Below, in pieces: positions 22,336-42,000 of a stretch of 64,000 nucleotides of DNA. The notes beneath the pieces are model-generated. The model had not been told where the DNA came from and made no database searches. It saw nothing but the letters and a program-made list of their open reading frames with translations. The stretch is from Adenophora triphylla var. japonica. Lineage: Eukaryota; Streptophyta; Magnoliopsida; Asterales; Campanulaceae. The stretch is taken from assembly GCA_022495995.1 (NCBI GenBank), contig JAFEMH010006944.1:43671-107670 (forward strand), given 5' to 3'. The position numbers and the translations under genes are program-made. Within the stretch, counting starts at the first letter, position 1. The number at the start of each line of letters is the position of its first letter.

Positions 22336-23527
22336 AAACCTTGCTTGAAACCACTATCCCTGACATCCTCTTGGTCGGCTCGGATCAAGGCCTCACGAAT
22401 TTCAGGGGGCAAGTCCCCATCATTTAAAGGCTCCTCGGCCCCAGTACCATGCCCTGTTTGGCCCTCCTCGACATCCTCCTCGGGCCCATCGGTCTGCTTC
22501 AAAGGAAGGGCAGCAACCTCCTTGGTCGACAAGACTGCCTGATGGGCAGCCGCGTCCGTACGACTCTTGGTCCTGGCCGACGACTTAGAAGTACGCCTTT
22601 TCACCTTCACCAATTCACGGGGATCGATGATTTCCTCCTCCATCTTTCTTTCTTTCTTGTTCGGGAGTGATATCTGCAAGCAAGACAAAAATAAAACATT
22701 AGGACGAGCACGAAATAGATTTATGGCATAAGTAGACAAGGAAATTGAGAAAGTTACAGCCAGGGACGTCTTCAGATTTGGTACACCTCCCTTTATATAG
22801 CCGGCATATTTCACACTCGATGTAGAAGTCTAGGTTTGGATGAATAATCCAGTCGGGATATCGGTTTCCTCTCCCAACTAGAGCCAAGGGCATTAACCGG
22901 TCAAGTGGACCAGGCATTATACCTGCCTGGACATAACACATATAGTCGACCTCAAGACTCGGCCAGCAAAGGGTCCCCACCTCGACAAACTGCTCAAGTC
23001 TATCAAAAGGCTGACCACTCCACTCCGGCCTCCATACCTCCCCGAGCACAGAAGAAGACCTAGTAGGGGCAATAAATTCCCATCCTTGCCTGCTCTCTAC
23101 CCTTATAACATGATTATTGTATCTAGAGACCTTGCTGGACACTGGGTAAATGATTTTGGGACGTTGGGGATCATTCCTAGTGACGATCACATTCCTCAAT
23201 TCATTATAAGACACTTGGAAAAATTTAGAGAAGGCATATTGACAGAGTTCAAAACCTAAATTGCGACACAAGATAATGAATTCGGTCAAGTATCTCATTG
23301 CATTAGCCTCTATGGCCGGCACGACTTGCATGTTCTCCAAAAACTCACATATAAATGGGTCTAGGCGAAGGCGGAGGTTGGAACTGTTTATAGTAAAAAG
23401 AGACATGAGTTAAGTTGTAGAAAAACTCCGTATTGGCATCCTCGTCTCCCAAAAGTGCAGACGGGCAATAGGACAACCTATACTCACCCCTTGGCACTTT
23501 ATAGTTATCATACAAGTCCAAGATCAT
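22336..23527 (-). pseudogene. Antisense ORF of gypsy 1, N-terminal half (transposase_28-like)
   Basis: Reading leftward from 23527, a start 'MILDLYDNYKVPRGEY' leads to 'FFYNLTH'. After a 1-nt frameshift near 23400 comes the block 'LRLRLDPFICEFLENM...' with 'FIILCRNLGFE', which matches the plant transposase_28 ('putative gypsy-type transposon') pattern. An 84-bp GT-AG intron follows at 22674-22757, then a Lys/Glu-rich linker up to the copia array. The frame resumes on the far side of the array (7788) if the array and one AAACC copy are left out. It is expressed opposite to gypsy pol. The function is unknown; the name of the family does not show transposase activity. Confidence 0.7.
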
Positions 23528-23613
23528 GGCATCCCCGTCCTTTACTTGCCTCCCCCTGGGAGTGCTCGGCCTCCCTCATTGGGTTGAGCCCCTTTGAGAC
23601 GGCCACGACCACC

Positions 23614-24278
23614 TCAATAACGAGCACCAGCTTGTGTCCTTTCATCAAAGGCATTTACAATCCTGCCCGATGTAGAGGTCCCGACATCCAAATGGGTTAC
23701 TGGTGGATTTGTCCTTCCTCCGGCCATATCTACAGAAGAAACAATGGGATCAATATTGGACAGTGAAAGTGACGACGACGACGAGTGGGCATCCTCTTCC
23801 CCCGTCTCAGCTACAAAAGTCGAGGAAGGGCCCTCACCTAACATTGGCAGCTCCAAATGCCGACTTTCAGATAATATAGGCTTATGTGGTCGAGGATATC
23901 ATTCCACCCGTTGAATAATACCACGTTGGGGCTATTGACGTCAAGTCGATCAATCCTAAATCGACTAGGGTACACCATGTATGTTATGGGTTTTGGATAT
24001 CTTGCCAAAATCTCCCCAATTTCTGCTAAACCCACCATCATCCAAGGACCATCTGTCCTCTTGTAAATACGTAGGTTTTGGGTGTGATGACAGTAAACGG
24101 CGTTGGGGTTGCTCCTCCAAATGCGAGCCAGAGCAGGATGAAGACTCCATGAACATTTTTTCCACATTGAAAGAAAAACAATAAACTGTGCCTTGGACCT
24201 TGGCTCGGCCGGCCATGGCCTTGGCATTGCCTTGGCCGTGGCCTTGATCATTTTTTTCCCACATCGAAAGAAAAACAA
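23614..24278 (-). pseudogene. Upstream part of gypsy 1 antisense region (unrecognised)
   Basis: Two open stretches precede the transposase_28-like block. At 23856-23614 there is an acidic, Ser-rich segment, plausible as the ORF's N-terminus, ending in a stop. At 24278-23838 a longer stretch with 'MVGLAEIGEIL' does not resemble any family I recognise. Frame changes separate them from the downstream ORF. Either could be the true start or untranslated leader. Confidence 0.35.
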
Positions 24279-24357
24279 ACTACAATGGCCTTGGCATTGC
24301 CTTGGTCGTGGCCTTGATCATTTTTTTCCCACATCGAAAGAAAAACAAACTACAATG
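24219..24357 (+). repeat. 69-bp tandem duplication (cccacatcgaaag unit)
   Basis: Two near-identical 69-bp units carry 'gtggccttgatc' and 'tcccacatcgaaagaaaaac'. A third, more diverged unit lies at about 24145-24215. TCCCACATCG-type boxes before a TATA-like run (ctatatatatatga at 24368) are common in plant LTR promoters, so this may be a remnant of the gypsy 1 LTR pointing right (inference). Confidence 0.75.
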
Positions 24358-24399
24358 TGGCATGTGGCTATATATATATGAGGCTTTGGCTGGGATATC

Positions 24400-24780
24400 A
24401 AGTATAATTGGGTCGTGGTCGTGGCCTTGGCGCTTAATCAACGCCTAATCCCTCCTAGTCAACGAGTCCCGTATTGTCCCGCGTCCCGCAGTAGATTTGG
24501 GGCGGCGGGGGGCGGAGTATTTTAGTCCCGTCTAGTCTAGTCCCATTTCCGTCGTGGGACAACATAATTTCATCCCGTTTCGTATTCCCGAATTGACAGC
24601 TCTAATAGTGAACACCTCAAGATGTTCCAAAAAAAAAAAAATTGAAAAACTCAAAGAGGAAAAGGTTCGGGTTGTTTATAAATGAACTTCACGTCATATC
24701 TTATATTAAAGGGAAGATTTTGTAAAAATATACAAAAACAAAGGGGCAAATTGGACAGATATGAAGTCCATAAAACGGAG
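24400..24780. other. Low-information spacer before FAM32A
   Basis: A GC-rich stretch with repeated 'gtcccg' (24465-24590) ends in 'ttgacagctcta', reminiscent of a hAT-type terminus, but no partner end was found. The remainder is AT-rich with no ORF. It probably marks the boundary between the transposon nest and the gene island. Confidence 0.4.
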
Positions 24781-24858
24781 TAGAATTCTTCCTCCAAAAA
24801 TCAGTCGATCGGATCGGAGCCCTAAAAGTGCGACATCCCTTCCTCCAAAAATCCAAGG

Positions 24859-24860
<2 letters not shown>

Positions 24861-24899
<39 letters not shown>
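24861..24899 (+). repeat. (TC)n microsatellite in the FAM32A leader
   Basis: About 19 uninterrupted TC repeats lie roughly 255 bp before the start codon, inside the likely 5' UTR or core promoter. Pyrimidine tracts near plant transcription starts are common. Confidence 0.85.
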
Positions 24900-24900
<1 letters not shown>

Positions 24901-25153
24901 ATTACCTATCTTTTCTTCTCGATTCTCAACTCCTACTATACTGGAATCGCACGCGATCAAAGATTGAATTCGAGTTTGTTTGACGGAGCCGTTTGGGGAT
25001 TCTTTTAAGATTTATCCTTCGTATTTATATTCAATTTTGTATCCTAGCGAAATACTGCTTTGCTTTTGTAACTTTTTTTTTTTTTTTAATTTTCTGTTAT
25101 TTTTAAAATTATATTTCCGATAGTATAGATTCTCTTGTTTGACAGTGAAAAAA

Positions 25154-27802
25154 ATGTCTGCTTATGAGAATGTTGTTGGTGGGAAGCTGAAACTCAAAGG
25201 AAAAGCCCTTGATGTCAAGGCTGGTGGACTCAAGAAGAAGAAGAAGAAAACCAACAAGATCATACAGAATAACTTTCAAATCACCGGTGAAGGTTAGTTT
25301 TCCCCTTCAAGTATTGTTGTACTTGTATCTGCTACCATTACATTATGCCTCCTCGTCATTCATCAAAAACACAACTTTCATTTCCACTCTTCTCATATTA
25401 CTCCTTCCTTCCCAAAATGAATGACCATTTTTGAGTATAAGGATCATTTTGAAAATGTTGATTTTTAATAGAAAAAACCATAAACATTATTTCTGTTCAC
25501 TTTCAAAATTTTTTGCTTTGCAATAATATAATGAACTAAGAAAAAAAATCATTTAGGGATAGTTTTTTTGATGGAAAAGTTTCAAAATGTCATTCATTTT
25601 GGGACAGAGGGAGTATATTACTTCGTATGTTCGATTATTTCTTACTACATGTTTCAAACTGAAACAACAAAGTTTGAGATGCCTTGATAACCCTTTTACC
25701 ACCAACCTTTTAATAATATTCACTCTCCCATTCAAGAAATATAAGCGTCCTCTCCCTTTAGGGCAATGTCACTTTTCCAAGCAATGGATGAATTGTAGAG
25801 AGTTGTTGTTTGCACCTGTAAAATTATTGAACCCCTCAAAACCTAGACCTAGACCTCAGCCGACTCACCTCGGCGGAGAAGACGAAGTTGAACCGGATTC
25901 CATCTTTTTTACTCTTCTTCATGCCCCCCCCACCAGCCTCCTTCTCCATTCCTCTTTACCGTCTATAAAAGCCAAACCCCCACCCACCGGCCTCCTTTCT
26001 TCTTCTCCACCCCACAACTTTTCCCTACCACCCCTCCTCTTCTCCATCTTAAGCCAAACCAACCCCTTCCCTCACCATCACCTCCTTTGCAAATTCGAAA
26101 ACAAACTTGCCCGCTCACTCCCGCAACCACCCACATCCGAAAATCCTCCCCAGTCCTCTTTCATTGCCCGCCCCAAACCCAAAACCCTCCTCCGTCTTCA
26201 ATTTCCCATGCCATAAACCAAGACGCCATTTTTCCTCTGACTTGGCGTTGAGATCTAGGGGCTGGAAAGGAGAGGAAGAGAATAAATGGAGGGGGAAGAA
26301 TGAGGAGGAGAAGAGAAGCGGGAGAGAGAGAGGGGTGAGTGTATAATATTGGAGGGCTGTCATGGACATTCTAATTAATGGCATTTTTGTAAGAAATGAC
26401 CATACGGGTATACTCAATAATTTTTTCGGGTGCATATAACAACTCTAAAAGGGCAAACCCCGGTGCGCCAAGCGGCGGTTGGGAGAGGAAACCATTTGCT
26501 AGAGCCTTCCCCTGACAATTGCCAAGAGGCTGTTCGCCAAGGTTCGAACCCGTGCATATAACAACTCTCTTCCGTTTAAATTAATCCCTTTGATATCATC
26601 CCTCGAAGCATTCCTACAGAGTGGCTTGTCCTGGATCATAAGAGCCCCCACAATGGTAAAGCTCTTTTGTTAGTTTTTTTGTATTCCCTATATGCCACAT
26701 CATTAAAAGTAAAAACCTAAAAACCTCAATCTATTTTTCACAATGGTAAAACTTATTTTTCAACTTTTATGGGCCCCACATTTAACAAGAGTAGTCCTGA
26801 AACTACCACTTGGATCTGATCTGACTCCATTATCAAGAAGTGTACCCATAGAGTCAGTAAAAGGAATTGATTCCATACATTTCTTATGGACCTATAGGTG
26901 GTAGAAATTGGTAGCATTAATGATAAAATTACAAAAAGTAGCTCTTTGTAGAAAGAGCTACTTATTGCTAAGGAGCTCTTTAGTGATTTTCACAAAGGCA
27001 AAAGCTCTCTAAAGCTTGTTTCATAAAAATAAGGAGCTCTCAAACACCTCCCATTGTAGATGCTCTAAGGCAGAACAACTGTATTTATTGCATTTCAACA
27101 TCTTCATTTAAAGCTCATGTCCTTTTGGCATATAATACTTTGGTGGTTGAGAGAGTTGTAGCTTTAAATTCAAGCAAATATTATGTTTTGAGTGCTTCTT
27201 GTTCCATGTGGATTCATTGAGAATACCTGAAAATAACAAACAATCAAAGAATTGTGACTGATGAGTTGGAGGGGGGGGGGGGGAGGTTCTGTGTTTTTAC
27301 TAATAAATCCAGTTGCCAATATGTTTTGTCCTTATAACTGCAGGCTGGTAGCTGGTTTAGTCCACAGAAAAAGTACTACTGTGTATAGAATAAAGTGGGA
27401 AGCACAGAAATTAATCCTTAAATGGTGTCATTTGACTATTATGGACCTTAGTTTATTTTATTGTTTCTGAATCATCTTTTCTTTTTGTCTTAAATGTATT
27501 AATGATAGTAGGATAAATGGTGCACTGCAGGGGGAAGTACTGGAACAGTGACTGACCTTATTATCCAGCAGCAGGAAGACTCAAATGATGGTAACAAATC
27601 TAGTGGAGAAGGAAATACTGCAACGTACCTAGATACTCTTACTCCAGCCGAAAGACGGTATATGGAACAAAGACAGCAAATTGATATCCATAAGCTGGCC
27701 AAGACTGCTAACAAGTCACATCGTGACCGGATTTCTGATTTCAACCAATATCTTGCTAATATGAGTGAGCATTACGACATTCCAAAAGTTGGTCCTGGCT
27801 AA
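25154..27802 (+). CDS. FAM32A: FAM32A-like nuclear protein
   Basis: Two exons, 25154-25292 (139 nt) and 27531-27802 (272 nt), with a GT-AG intron (donor gttagt, acceptor gcag), give 136 residues. Residues 2-20 hold the conserved 'NVVGGKLKLKGKALDVK' start, residues 26-32 a Lys tract, and the C-terminus carries 'LTPAERRYMEQRQQID' and 'SHRDRISDFNQYLANMSEHYDIPKVGPG', the family hallmark. The human relative is a late spliceosomal factor that helps exon ligation at the 3' splice site; the plant protein is presumed to act similarly in the nucleus. The start is the first ATG after the TC-rich leader and begins the conserved block. The 2.2-kb intron holds a Stowaway, a SINE fragment and a Harbinger-like MITE. 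It is convergent with VHA-A. No defect was seen. Confidence 0.93.
25401..25613. mobile_element. Stowaway MITE in FAM32A intron 1
   Basis: The tips CTCCTTCCTTCCCAAAATG and CATTTTGGGACAGAGGGAG are inverted repeats, and TA duplications lie at 25399-25400 and 25614-25615. 213 bp, no ORF. It belongs to the CTCCCTCCGTCCC (Tc1/mariner-related) type. Confidence 0.9.
26447..26551 (-). mobile_element. 5'-truncated SINE in FAM32A intron 1
   Basis: A perfect 17-bp direct repeat, gtgcatataacaactct, flanks it (26430-26446 and 26552-26568). The minus strand begins with GGGTTCGAACC (a B box) and shares a 'ggggaaggct' segment with the SINE at 1999-2161. The A-box part is missing. It is about 105 bp. Confidence 0.75.
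26642..27065. mobile_element. Harbinger/Tourist-like MITE in FAM32A intron 1
   Basis: The left tip gagcccccacaatggtaaag and right tip (reverse complement gagcatctacaatgggagg) match the common plant GAGCATCTCCAATGG terminus. Target duplications TAA are at 26639-26641 and 27066-27068. 424 bp, AT-rich, non-coding. Confidence 0.8.
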
Positions 27803-28438
27803 GTGTCTAGTTTGAGGAATATATGCAGATACTTTTATGTTTTGTGTTTATCAATTAAACACCCCACTCTTATTGACAAATATGTAATCCTTCATTTTGT
27901 GTTTCAGTTAAACAGCCCACTCTTACTGACAAATAGCTATCCTGTGATTATGTGCTGAATAATTAATTGTGTCTAGAGAACCCATTTACAGTTTTGACTG
28001 TTCTAATCCAAAAGGGTGGGTGAGTTCCATTTAATCTGTCTGATTTAGTCAATCTAATAATAAACAGACGGTCAGATATTGAAGTCTCCCTTCTACAAAT
28101 ACAAATATAGTCTGAGTGCTTATTAAAATGAATAAATATTTTGAGCTCTTTTATTCAAAAACATATAATAATAACAAATGCTAAGTGCTGACTGCTCCGA
28201 GTATGTAATGTGAAACATAACAAAGAGCTACCTCAGTGTTTCTTATTTTAACCAACAAGGCAAAGATACAAAACAATCTATCCAAAAATAATCCCAAGCA
28301 TTTCAAAACATATAAAACACCCAAGGCAATTAGCACACTAAGAAACAATACAACAACTCTCATCTTTCTTCTTCCACTGCCCCTCCCCTGGCTGGGTTCG
28401 TCTCAAGAAATAAAATTAAATTATTATGTAGACTGGAA
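27803..28438. other. Convergent 3' UTR interval between FAM32A and VHA-A
   Basis: 636 bp separate the two stop codons. AT-rich, with no ORF or transposon signature. It must hold both polyadenylation regions, so antisense overlap of the two transcripts is possible. Confidence 0.7.
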
Positions 28439-37343
<8,905 letters not shown>

Positions 37344-37560
37344 CTTGTCTTGCAATAGATCTATCCACCCAAGGACACCGGAATCTCCAACGGAAAAGAT
37401 CGGATCGGAGTGTATAGGAATGAATGATTAACGTCGTTTAGATCCTCTCGGAGTCAAATTGTAGAGAGAGAGAGGGGTTTTGGATCTTCACGTCACGGAT
37501 TGAGATGAAATAACGAAGAGAAAGAAGCAGAAACCGTGATTGATTTAGATGTCAATTCAA
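37344..37560 (-). promoter_or_regulatory. VHA-A 5' UTR and proximal promoter
   Basis: The ATG at 37343-37341 starts the conserved 'MPSVYGARLTTFEDSEKE' N-terminus. Upstream on the minus strand are a CT-rich leader (ctctctctctac near 37470) and CACGTC/GACGTG-like motifs near 37489. The transcription start is not determined. Confidence 0.5.
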
Positions 37561-38489
37561 TTCAATTGTGGAGATATTATTTTTGTGTTTTATAATTCTA
37601 ATCACTGCCACTTGCTGTGCTGTCCCTCTTCCATGCCCCTTGTTTATTTTATTTTATTTTGTTTTCTTTTTCTTTTTCCCCTCCACTTCATTAACAAAAA
37701 AATCTAAAAGAAAGTTAGAAATCGATCATAGGCATTTGAGGAAAATTAGTCTTAAAAGTATTTTACCTTTTTATCAAATAATGCAATTTATTTCTTAGTA
37801 TAAAAAATACAATGTATTTTTATTAATTTTTTTTTCAAATAATGTAATTTTCAAAATGAACATTACATATCTTTACCCAAAGTGGTAGAAGTAGAAATAG
37901 CGTAGATGGAGGTTGAATGGTGGCCGGACCACCACCTGGGGTGGTGGCCGAATGTGAGGAAGAGCAGGCTAAGCAAGAGAGAGTAAGGAGAGAATACGTG
38001 GAGAGAGAAAGTACATATTTTTGAATTCTAACTTTACAAAATTCCTCTGTCCTCGAAAAAAATGGTGGAGAGTGTCAGATATGGATGATCCAATTGGTGA
38101 ATGACTGCATGGAAAAGAAGAGGCAAATGACAGGCACATCTCATTCGCACCCAGAGATGGCAAAATCTGAGAAGGAGTTGATGGGAGTTTGTTGGAAACG
38201 TCAAGGGGGTAAGGAAGTAGGGAATCAGTTAGATACAAAGAGAGAGAGAGAGTCAGCGACTTTAAGATGATCAGAAGCGTGTGAGATGGGCCGGAGACGG
38301 TGCCATAAAAGAAGAGACGAAGGGGAGGTGCGGAATAGATGAGAAGAGTGGGGCTAGAAACAGGGGCTAGTGTGGATGCGATGATCCGTAGCGGCCTCTC
38401 GCTTTGCTCGCTTTTGTTTATGGTTTTAAAATAGTTATCACCCTTATTTTTTTAAAGAAAAAACAATAGAAAAACCTTTAATTGAAATA
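37561..38489. other. Intergenic region upstream of VHA-A
   Basis: The AT-rich part up to 37870 has no ORF of interest. 37905-37950 contains two facing GGTGGCC/GGCCACC blocks that form an inverted repeat. 38230-38460 is moderately GC-rich with a GA run. No gene or clear transposon was found. Distal VHA-A promoter elements would lie here. Confidence 0.5.
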
Positions 38490-39310
38490 AATCTAGGTTC
38501 GGGGGTATTGTTACGAATTGGGGAGGTGTTAGACACCCAACTCGCCCGGTCCTAACGGACTGGTTTTTCTGATGTGTGTGTGCGTTAAAAAGACTTATTT
38601 TCGTTAAATTGGAAGAGTTAACTATTTAACCGAAAAGGTAACGAGATTCGTTATACCTGACTTTAAATTTCGATCGGATGATAATTGGCGGGATCTAGAA
38701 GAGAGTGGTCTTTTCAGATTAACTTTAGGAGCAAACTTTAATTTAAGTGGAGAAATTAAAGGGCTTTAATTTAGGAACTTTAGGCTTTATTTAGACAAAT
38801 TGAATTTAAGGGGACTGAGAAATTTTTGCACCTTATTTGTATGCAATAATACGGGAAGTGTAGTGAGAGTGTATGGAGAGGATGTAGTGCTTGGGGGGAA
38901 ATTATGTGTAAGTTGTGAACACTATGTGTTATGTGAATTATGTATGTTTTCTAAGGGGGTTAAGGATCTTTTTTATAGGTGTAGGGAAAGAATGGTTACC
39001 TGATGTGGAGTTAATCTTGTGGGAGATCGTTCCCATGTTTCACGATAATTTGGGATTACGTTTACGGTTTTGGGGTAAACCAATATAAAAACGTGTGGAA
39101 ATCAATGGCGTTGTCAAGGCAGTCATAGCCGTCCGGCTGGCATGGGTAGCCTGCCGGCTATGAGTGATTTTCACGTTCCTTCCCATGTGTCACTCACATG
39201 CTGGTGGATGTACAAAAGGGGTGTGCAGAGGGGATTTTCACTAAGTGTGGGGTGCACTTAATACATGTGGATTCATGATCAGGTGTGGGTGTCAACAGAG
39301 CCCCTCAGCG
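38490..39310 (+). repeat. Putative LTR remnant of gypsy 2
   Basis: 'ggaggtgttagacacccaac' with 'cgcccgg' at 38521-38550 looks like the conserved leader of Tat-type LTRs, and the segment ends in TGTCAACA at 39291-39298. No primer site follows; instead integrase tail codons begin within 50 nt, so an internal deletion is likely. No intact second LTR was found. Confidence 0.4.
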
Positions 39311-39329
39311 ACGTCTCTTTCGAAGTAAG

Positions 39330-39628
39330 TGAGCGTCGTCGATAAAAATTGAGACACCCACCTTACGGATGAAAGGGTCATTAACAAGAAAGTCAAGCAA
39401 AGAAACATCAAGGTAGGAGATCTCGTGATACGCGAACATCGTCCTAGACCTTTCAACCCCCTAGGTAAATGGGGACCTAAATGGGTCGGACCCTACATTA
39501 TCAAGAAGATATTTTCTGGAGCAGCGGTTCAACTAGCAGACTTTGATGGAGATCAGCTGCCGAAGCCTGTCAAGATGGACAAGCTCAAGAGATATTACGC
39601 ATTACACCGGCCTTCTCCCTACAAATAA
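39330..39628 (+). pseudogene. Integrase C-terminus of gypsy 2
   Basis: One open frame reads 'KVKQRNIKVGDLVIREHRP', then 'GKWGPKWVGPYIIKKIFSGAAVQL', and ends 'MDKLKRYYALHRPSPYK' followed by TAA at 39626-39628. This is the C-terminal DNA-binding tail of Tat-type integrase. Upstream domains (protease, RT, RNase H, catalytic core) are missing, probably by the deletion that joined it to the LTR remnant. The reading frame kept here is undamaged. Confidence 0.85.
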
Positions 39629-39649
39629 ATGGCAAAATAAAAGAAGCTC

Positions 39650-40014
39650 GATAAATTGAAAACCTGAAAGGGCGGTTTAGGCAGAAAAAATGGTGTGCAT
39701 AAAAAAACAAAAAAATGCGATTAGGCTGGAATCTCTTGCGAGACGCCTTGTCTCGCACAAGACATTCCTTCAGATGAATACAATCTTTTTCTCTTTTACC
39801 AACGTGAACAACCGTGACCTGAGCCTCTTATTTAATTGATTTAAAAGGGTAATGTAGGCAGCTTTCGGGTTCGATTTAATCATAAATAAATTATTTCCTT
39901 AAATTAATTGAATGCATTTTTCATAACAAAAGGAAAATTCTAACTATTACGACATACTTACGAATGCTTTAACTCTTGAAATAAAAGGCATAAATAAATA
40001 AACTATTGATCTAT
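39650..40014 (+). other. Post-pol spacer of gypsy 2 with hairpin and conserved block
   Basis: Non-coding. It holds a 41-nt imperfect hairpin (39728-39768, arms ggaat.tctt..gcgagac) and two segments shared with gypsy 3: 'gaaaacctgaaagggcggtt' (39658) and 'aaaagggtaatgtaggcagc' (39842). Similar blocks lie at the same place after pol in gypsy 3. Confidence 0.75.
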
Positions 40015-41502
40015 TTAAGGCAATCTCTTGATACTCCATAAGATCTTATTTTTCTTTAGATTTGTATGGGGACGTTTGACTTTGTTATTGGCTTCTCTAG
40101 TCCTCTTACGTGAAAGGTATTTCAAATTGGAAGACTCACCAAGATGGGTGAACACATATTTGGAGAGCCTATTGAACACATTGGGCCTATCAAGAGCTTG
40201 CATACGACTGGCGAGACTTCTTTCCCTCTTCCCGTACCAATCATTGTCAAGAAGATCTTGGACCAGATTGAAATGGATAATCGGAGGATCAGCTGCAGCT
40301 TCCATTTCCCTCAAGATACGACTCGTCTCAAAATGCTCCCTGAGCAAAGGGCGCCTTACTTCATCAATCTTCACCGCATCCGGATGACCATCCTTCAAAA
40401 ACCACTCTAAGTATTTATCCGAAAGATAAATACTCCCATGACTTTGATAAAGGTTGCTCGAGCGATCGTGATTGGTGCCTTCTCCCCAAGCTCTAGCCAA
40501 AGCAATGACAAACTCTAGGTCAATATAAGAAACTTCACGAATCACCCTGCCATCGATGAAAGTATCTTGTTGTTGACCAAATCGGCGAATAACCCTCTTG
40601 GGGAAATAGAAGGAGGAATCTTTTAAATCGGAAAGCATAACTCGATCAAACCCTACTGTATTGGCAATATATTTATTTACCCCCCAAAAGGGCGGGCACA
40701 AAGAAATGTCAACCGTAGTACTCCCCGCTAGCATGCGAGCCCATTCCTCGATCGAGAGATATTTGACCAAGAGTTATCTCCTATGAAGAGTATAAGGAGA
40801 ATAACGGGTGGGAGCCTCCACCAATTTGAAGTGCTCTCTTATCCAAATCGTCAACAAAATTGGACTTCCTTTAGTCATGGAATCGGTCCAATGCAATTCA
40901 TCAAGACCATGAAGGGTCTCGCCCAAGATAAGAGGGATAATGTTATGGGCGCGTCCTCTAGCATGCGAAACAAGTTCCACCAATTGGGAATCAACTAAGC
41001 CTCTTCGACCAGTAAAGAGCACCTCCGCAAAGAGGCAATAAATTCTTTTTAAAGGCATAGAAACCTCGTTCCTTCGAATCCTTATCAAACCTCTTTGGCA
41101 AGAAGAACAGTCCACCCAACATCGATGCACCAAAGAATATCTTTCATCGAGGGAGATTCCCAATAATTCACATAGAGCCACCGCATGATTCCTATCATAC
41201 TTAGGAACCACTATCTTACCGGTCAAAGGCATATCCAAGATAGCCACAAACTCTTCAACTGTTGGCACCATCTCATTAAGGGAGAAATTGAAAAGATGGA
41301 GGGAAGGATTCCAAAAACGAGTCGCTCCACGCAAAAGACTCCAACCCGGGTTGAGAGTCCTGAAAGTAAAAAGCATCTTGAAACCATACCTCTTCACAAA
41401 CCTCTCTTGGGAACGCCTGCGAAAGGAATGAACAAATCCTGTTAAGTCATGCTTATAGGTGCGCGTCGTATCCAAATCAAGAGAGAAATCATCAACGATC
41501 AT
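40015..41502 (-). pseudogene. Antisense ORF of gypsy 2: PMD/DUF7745-like protein, one nonsense codon
   Basis: A 495-codon frame from ATG at 41502 is broken only by TAA at 40774-40776. Residues 55-95 contain 'WSLLRGATRFWNPSLH' and 'FNFSLNEMVPTVEEFVAIL', the family-defining segment of plant mobile domain/DUF7745 proteins. An Arg/Ser core and a C-terminal charged tail with 'YLSRKRTREANNKVKRPH' (a possible nuclear signal) follow. The frame lies opposite to gypsy pol, 390 bp beyond its end, with its own TATA box. Host PMD proteins act in transposon silencing and chromatin; what the copies inside retrotransposons do is unknown. The stop is one base from CAA/GAA/AAA, so it may be recent. Alternatively two short proteins are made. 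Confidence 0.75.
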
Positions 41503-41617
41503 GGAAGAAGAAAAAACTTCTTAGGAAGCATAGAAGAAAGAGAAGAGTGGGAGCTCAAAAGTAGATCTCAAAAGGGTTTCCCTAAAAACCTAAGAGGCTG
41601 AATGAAGGTCCAGGATG

Positions 41618-41636
41618 GACTAGATGTGTTTATATC
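41618..41636 (-). promoter_or_regulatory. TATA box for the antisense ORF of gypsy 2
   Basis: The minus strand reads ctgatataaacacatc, with TATAAAC about 125 nt before the ATG at 41502. A CT-rich leader (cttctctttcttct) lies between them. This gives the antisense ORF its own promoter, independent of the LTR. Confidence 0.55.
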
Positions 41637-41639
41637 AGG

Positions 41640-42000
41640 TATACTCACCAAATCCTACAAAGAAAATGAGAAAATCATAACGAGTCAGAAGACTGACTCG
41701 TTTGAGATACGTTGTCTCGTGTGAGACAACCTCCCAGATCACTACATCATTCTGTATAAAATCTGTTTAGTCCCAACTTGTCAAAACAAGTCTCAAAAGC
41801 TGCAAACAGATCATCCATACAGTTCATCACCTGCAAACAGATCATCCATACTCACTCTCTATAAATCCATACACAAATCCATCACCAAACCCTGACCAAA
41901 ATTGGTCATTCCATATAATTTGTGGTCACCACCAAGTGAGTCAAATGAAAAGACTAAAACTAGAAAAATTGTTATGAAAAATTATGTGCTAGAAGGTACA
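41640..42000. other. Non-coding join between gypsy 2 and copia 4
   Basis: It holds a perfect 8-bp-arm hairpin (gttgtctc-gtgt-gagacaac, 41711-41730), a related weaker dyad 19 bp before it (41695-41708), and a duplicated 20-nt word (ctgcaaacagatcatccata at 41799 and 41832). The gypsy 2/copia 4 boundary was not located. Confidence 0.6.

Larger units (their letters stand above)
5033..24600 (+). mobile_element. Ty3/gypsy element 1 (Tat type), 3' half, interrupted
   Basis: This is the oldest layer of the left nest. Its order is: integrase C-terminus (+) from 5038, a tandem-repeat spacer (5735-6545), then an antisense ORF read on the minus strand from about 23860 to 6817 and split by the copia array at 7789-22335. 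The 5' part should lie left of copia 1, outside the window. The right limit is uncertain; 24129-24600 contains repeated 'cccacatcgaaag' blocks and a TATA-like run that resemble an LTR promoter. The integrase-spacer-antisense-ORF plan is known for Tat-lineage elements; lineage is assigned on the integrase and this layout. Confidence 0.75.

Noticed and set aside
24465..24600. hAT transposon end (ttgacagctcta)
   Set aside because: Only one plausible terminus; no partner end or 8-bp duplication found.
25587..26216. 209-codon Pro/Ser-rich ORF
   Set aside because: Inside the FAM32A intron, low complexity from CT-rich DNA, no start context or relatives recognised.
37568..37798. Hydrophobic 76-codon ORF upstream of VHA-A
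   Set aside because: Poly-T derived, in the promoter region, no family resemblance.
40028..41445. Plus-strand ORFs opposite the antisense gene of gypsy 2
   Set aside because: Shadows of the minus-strand frame; residues show no domain.
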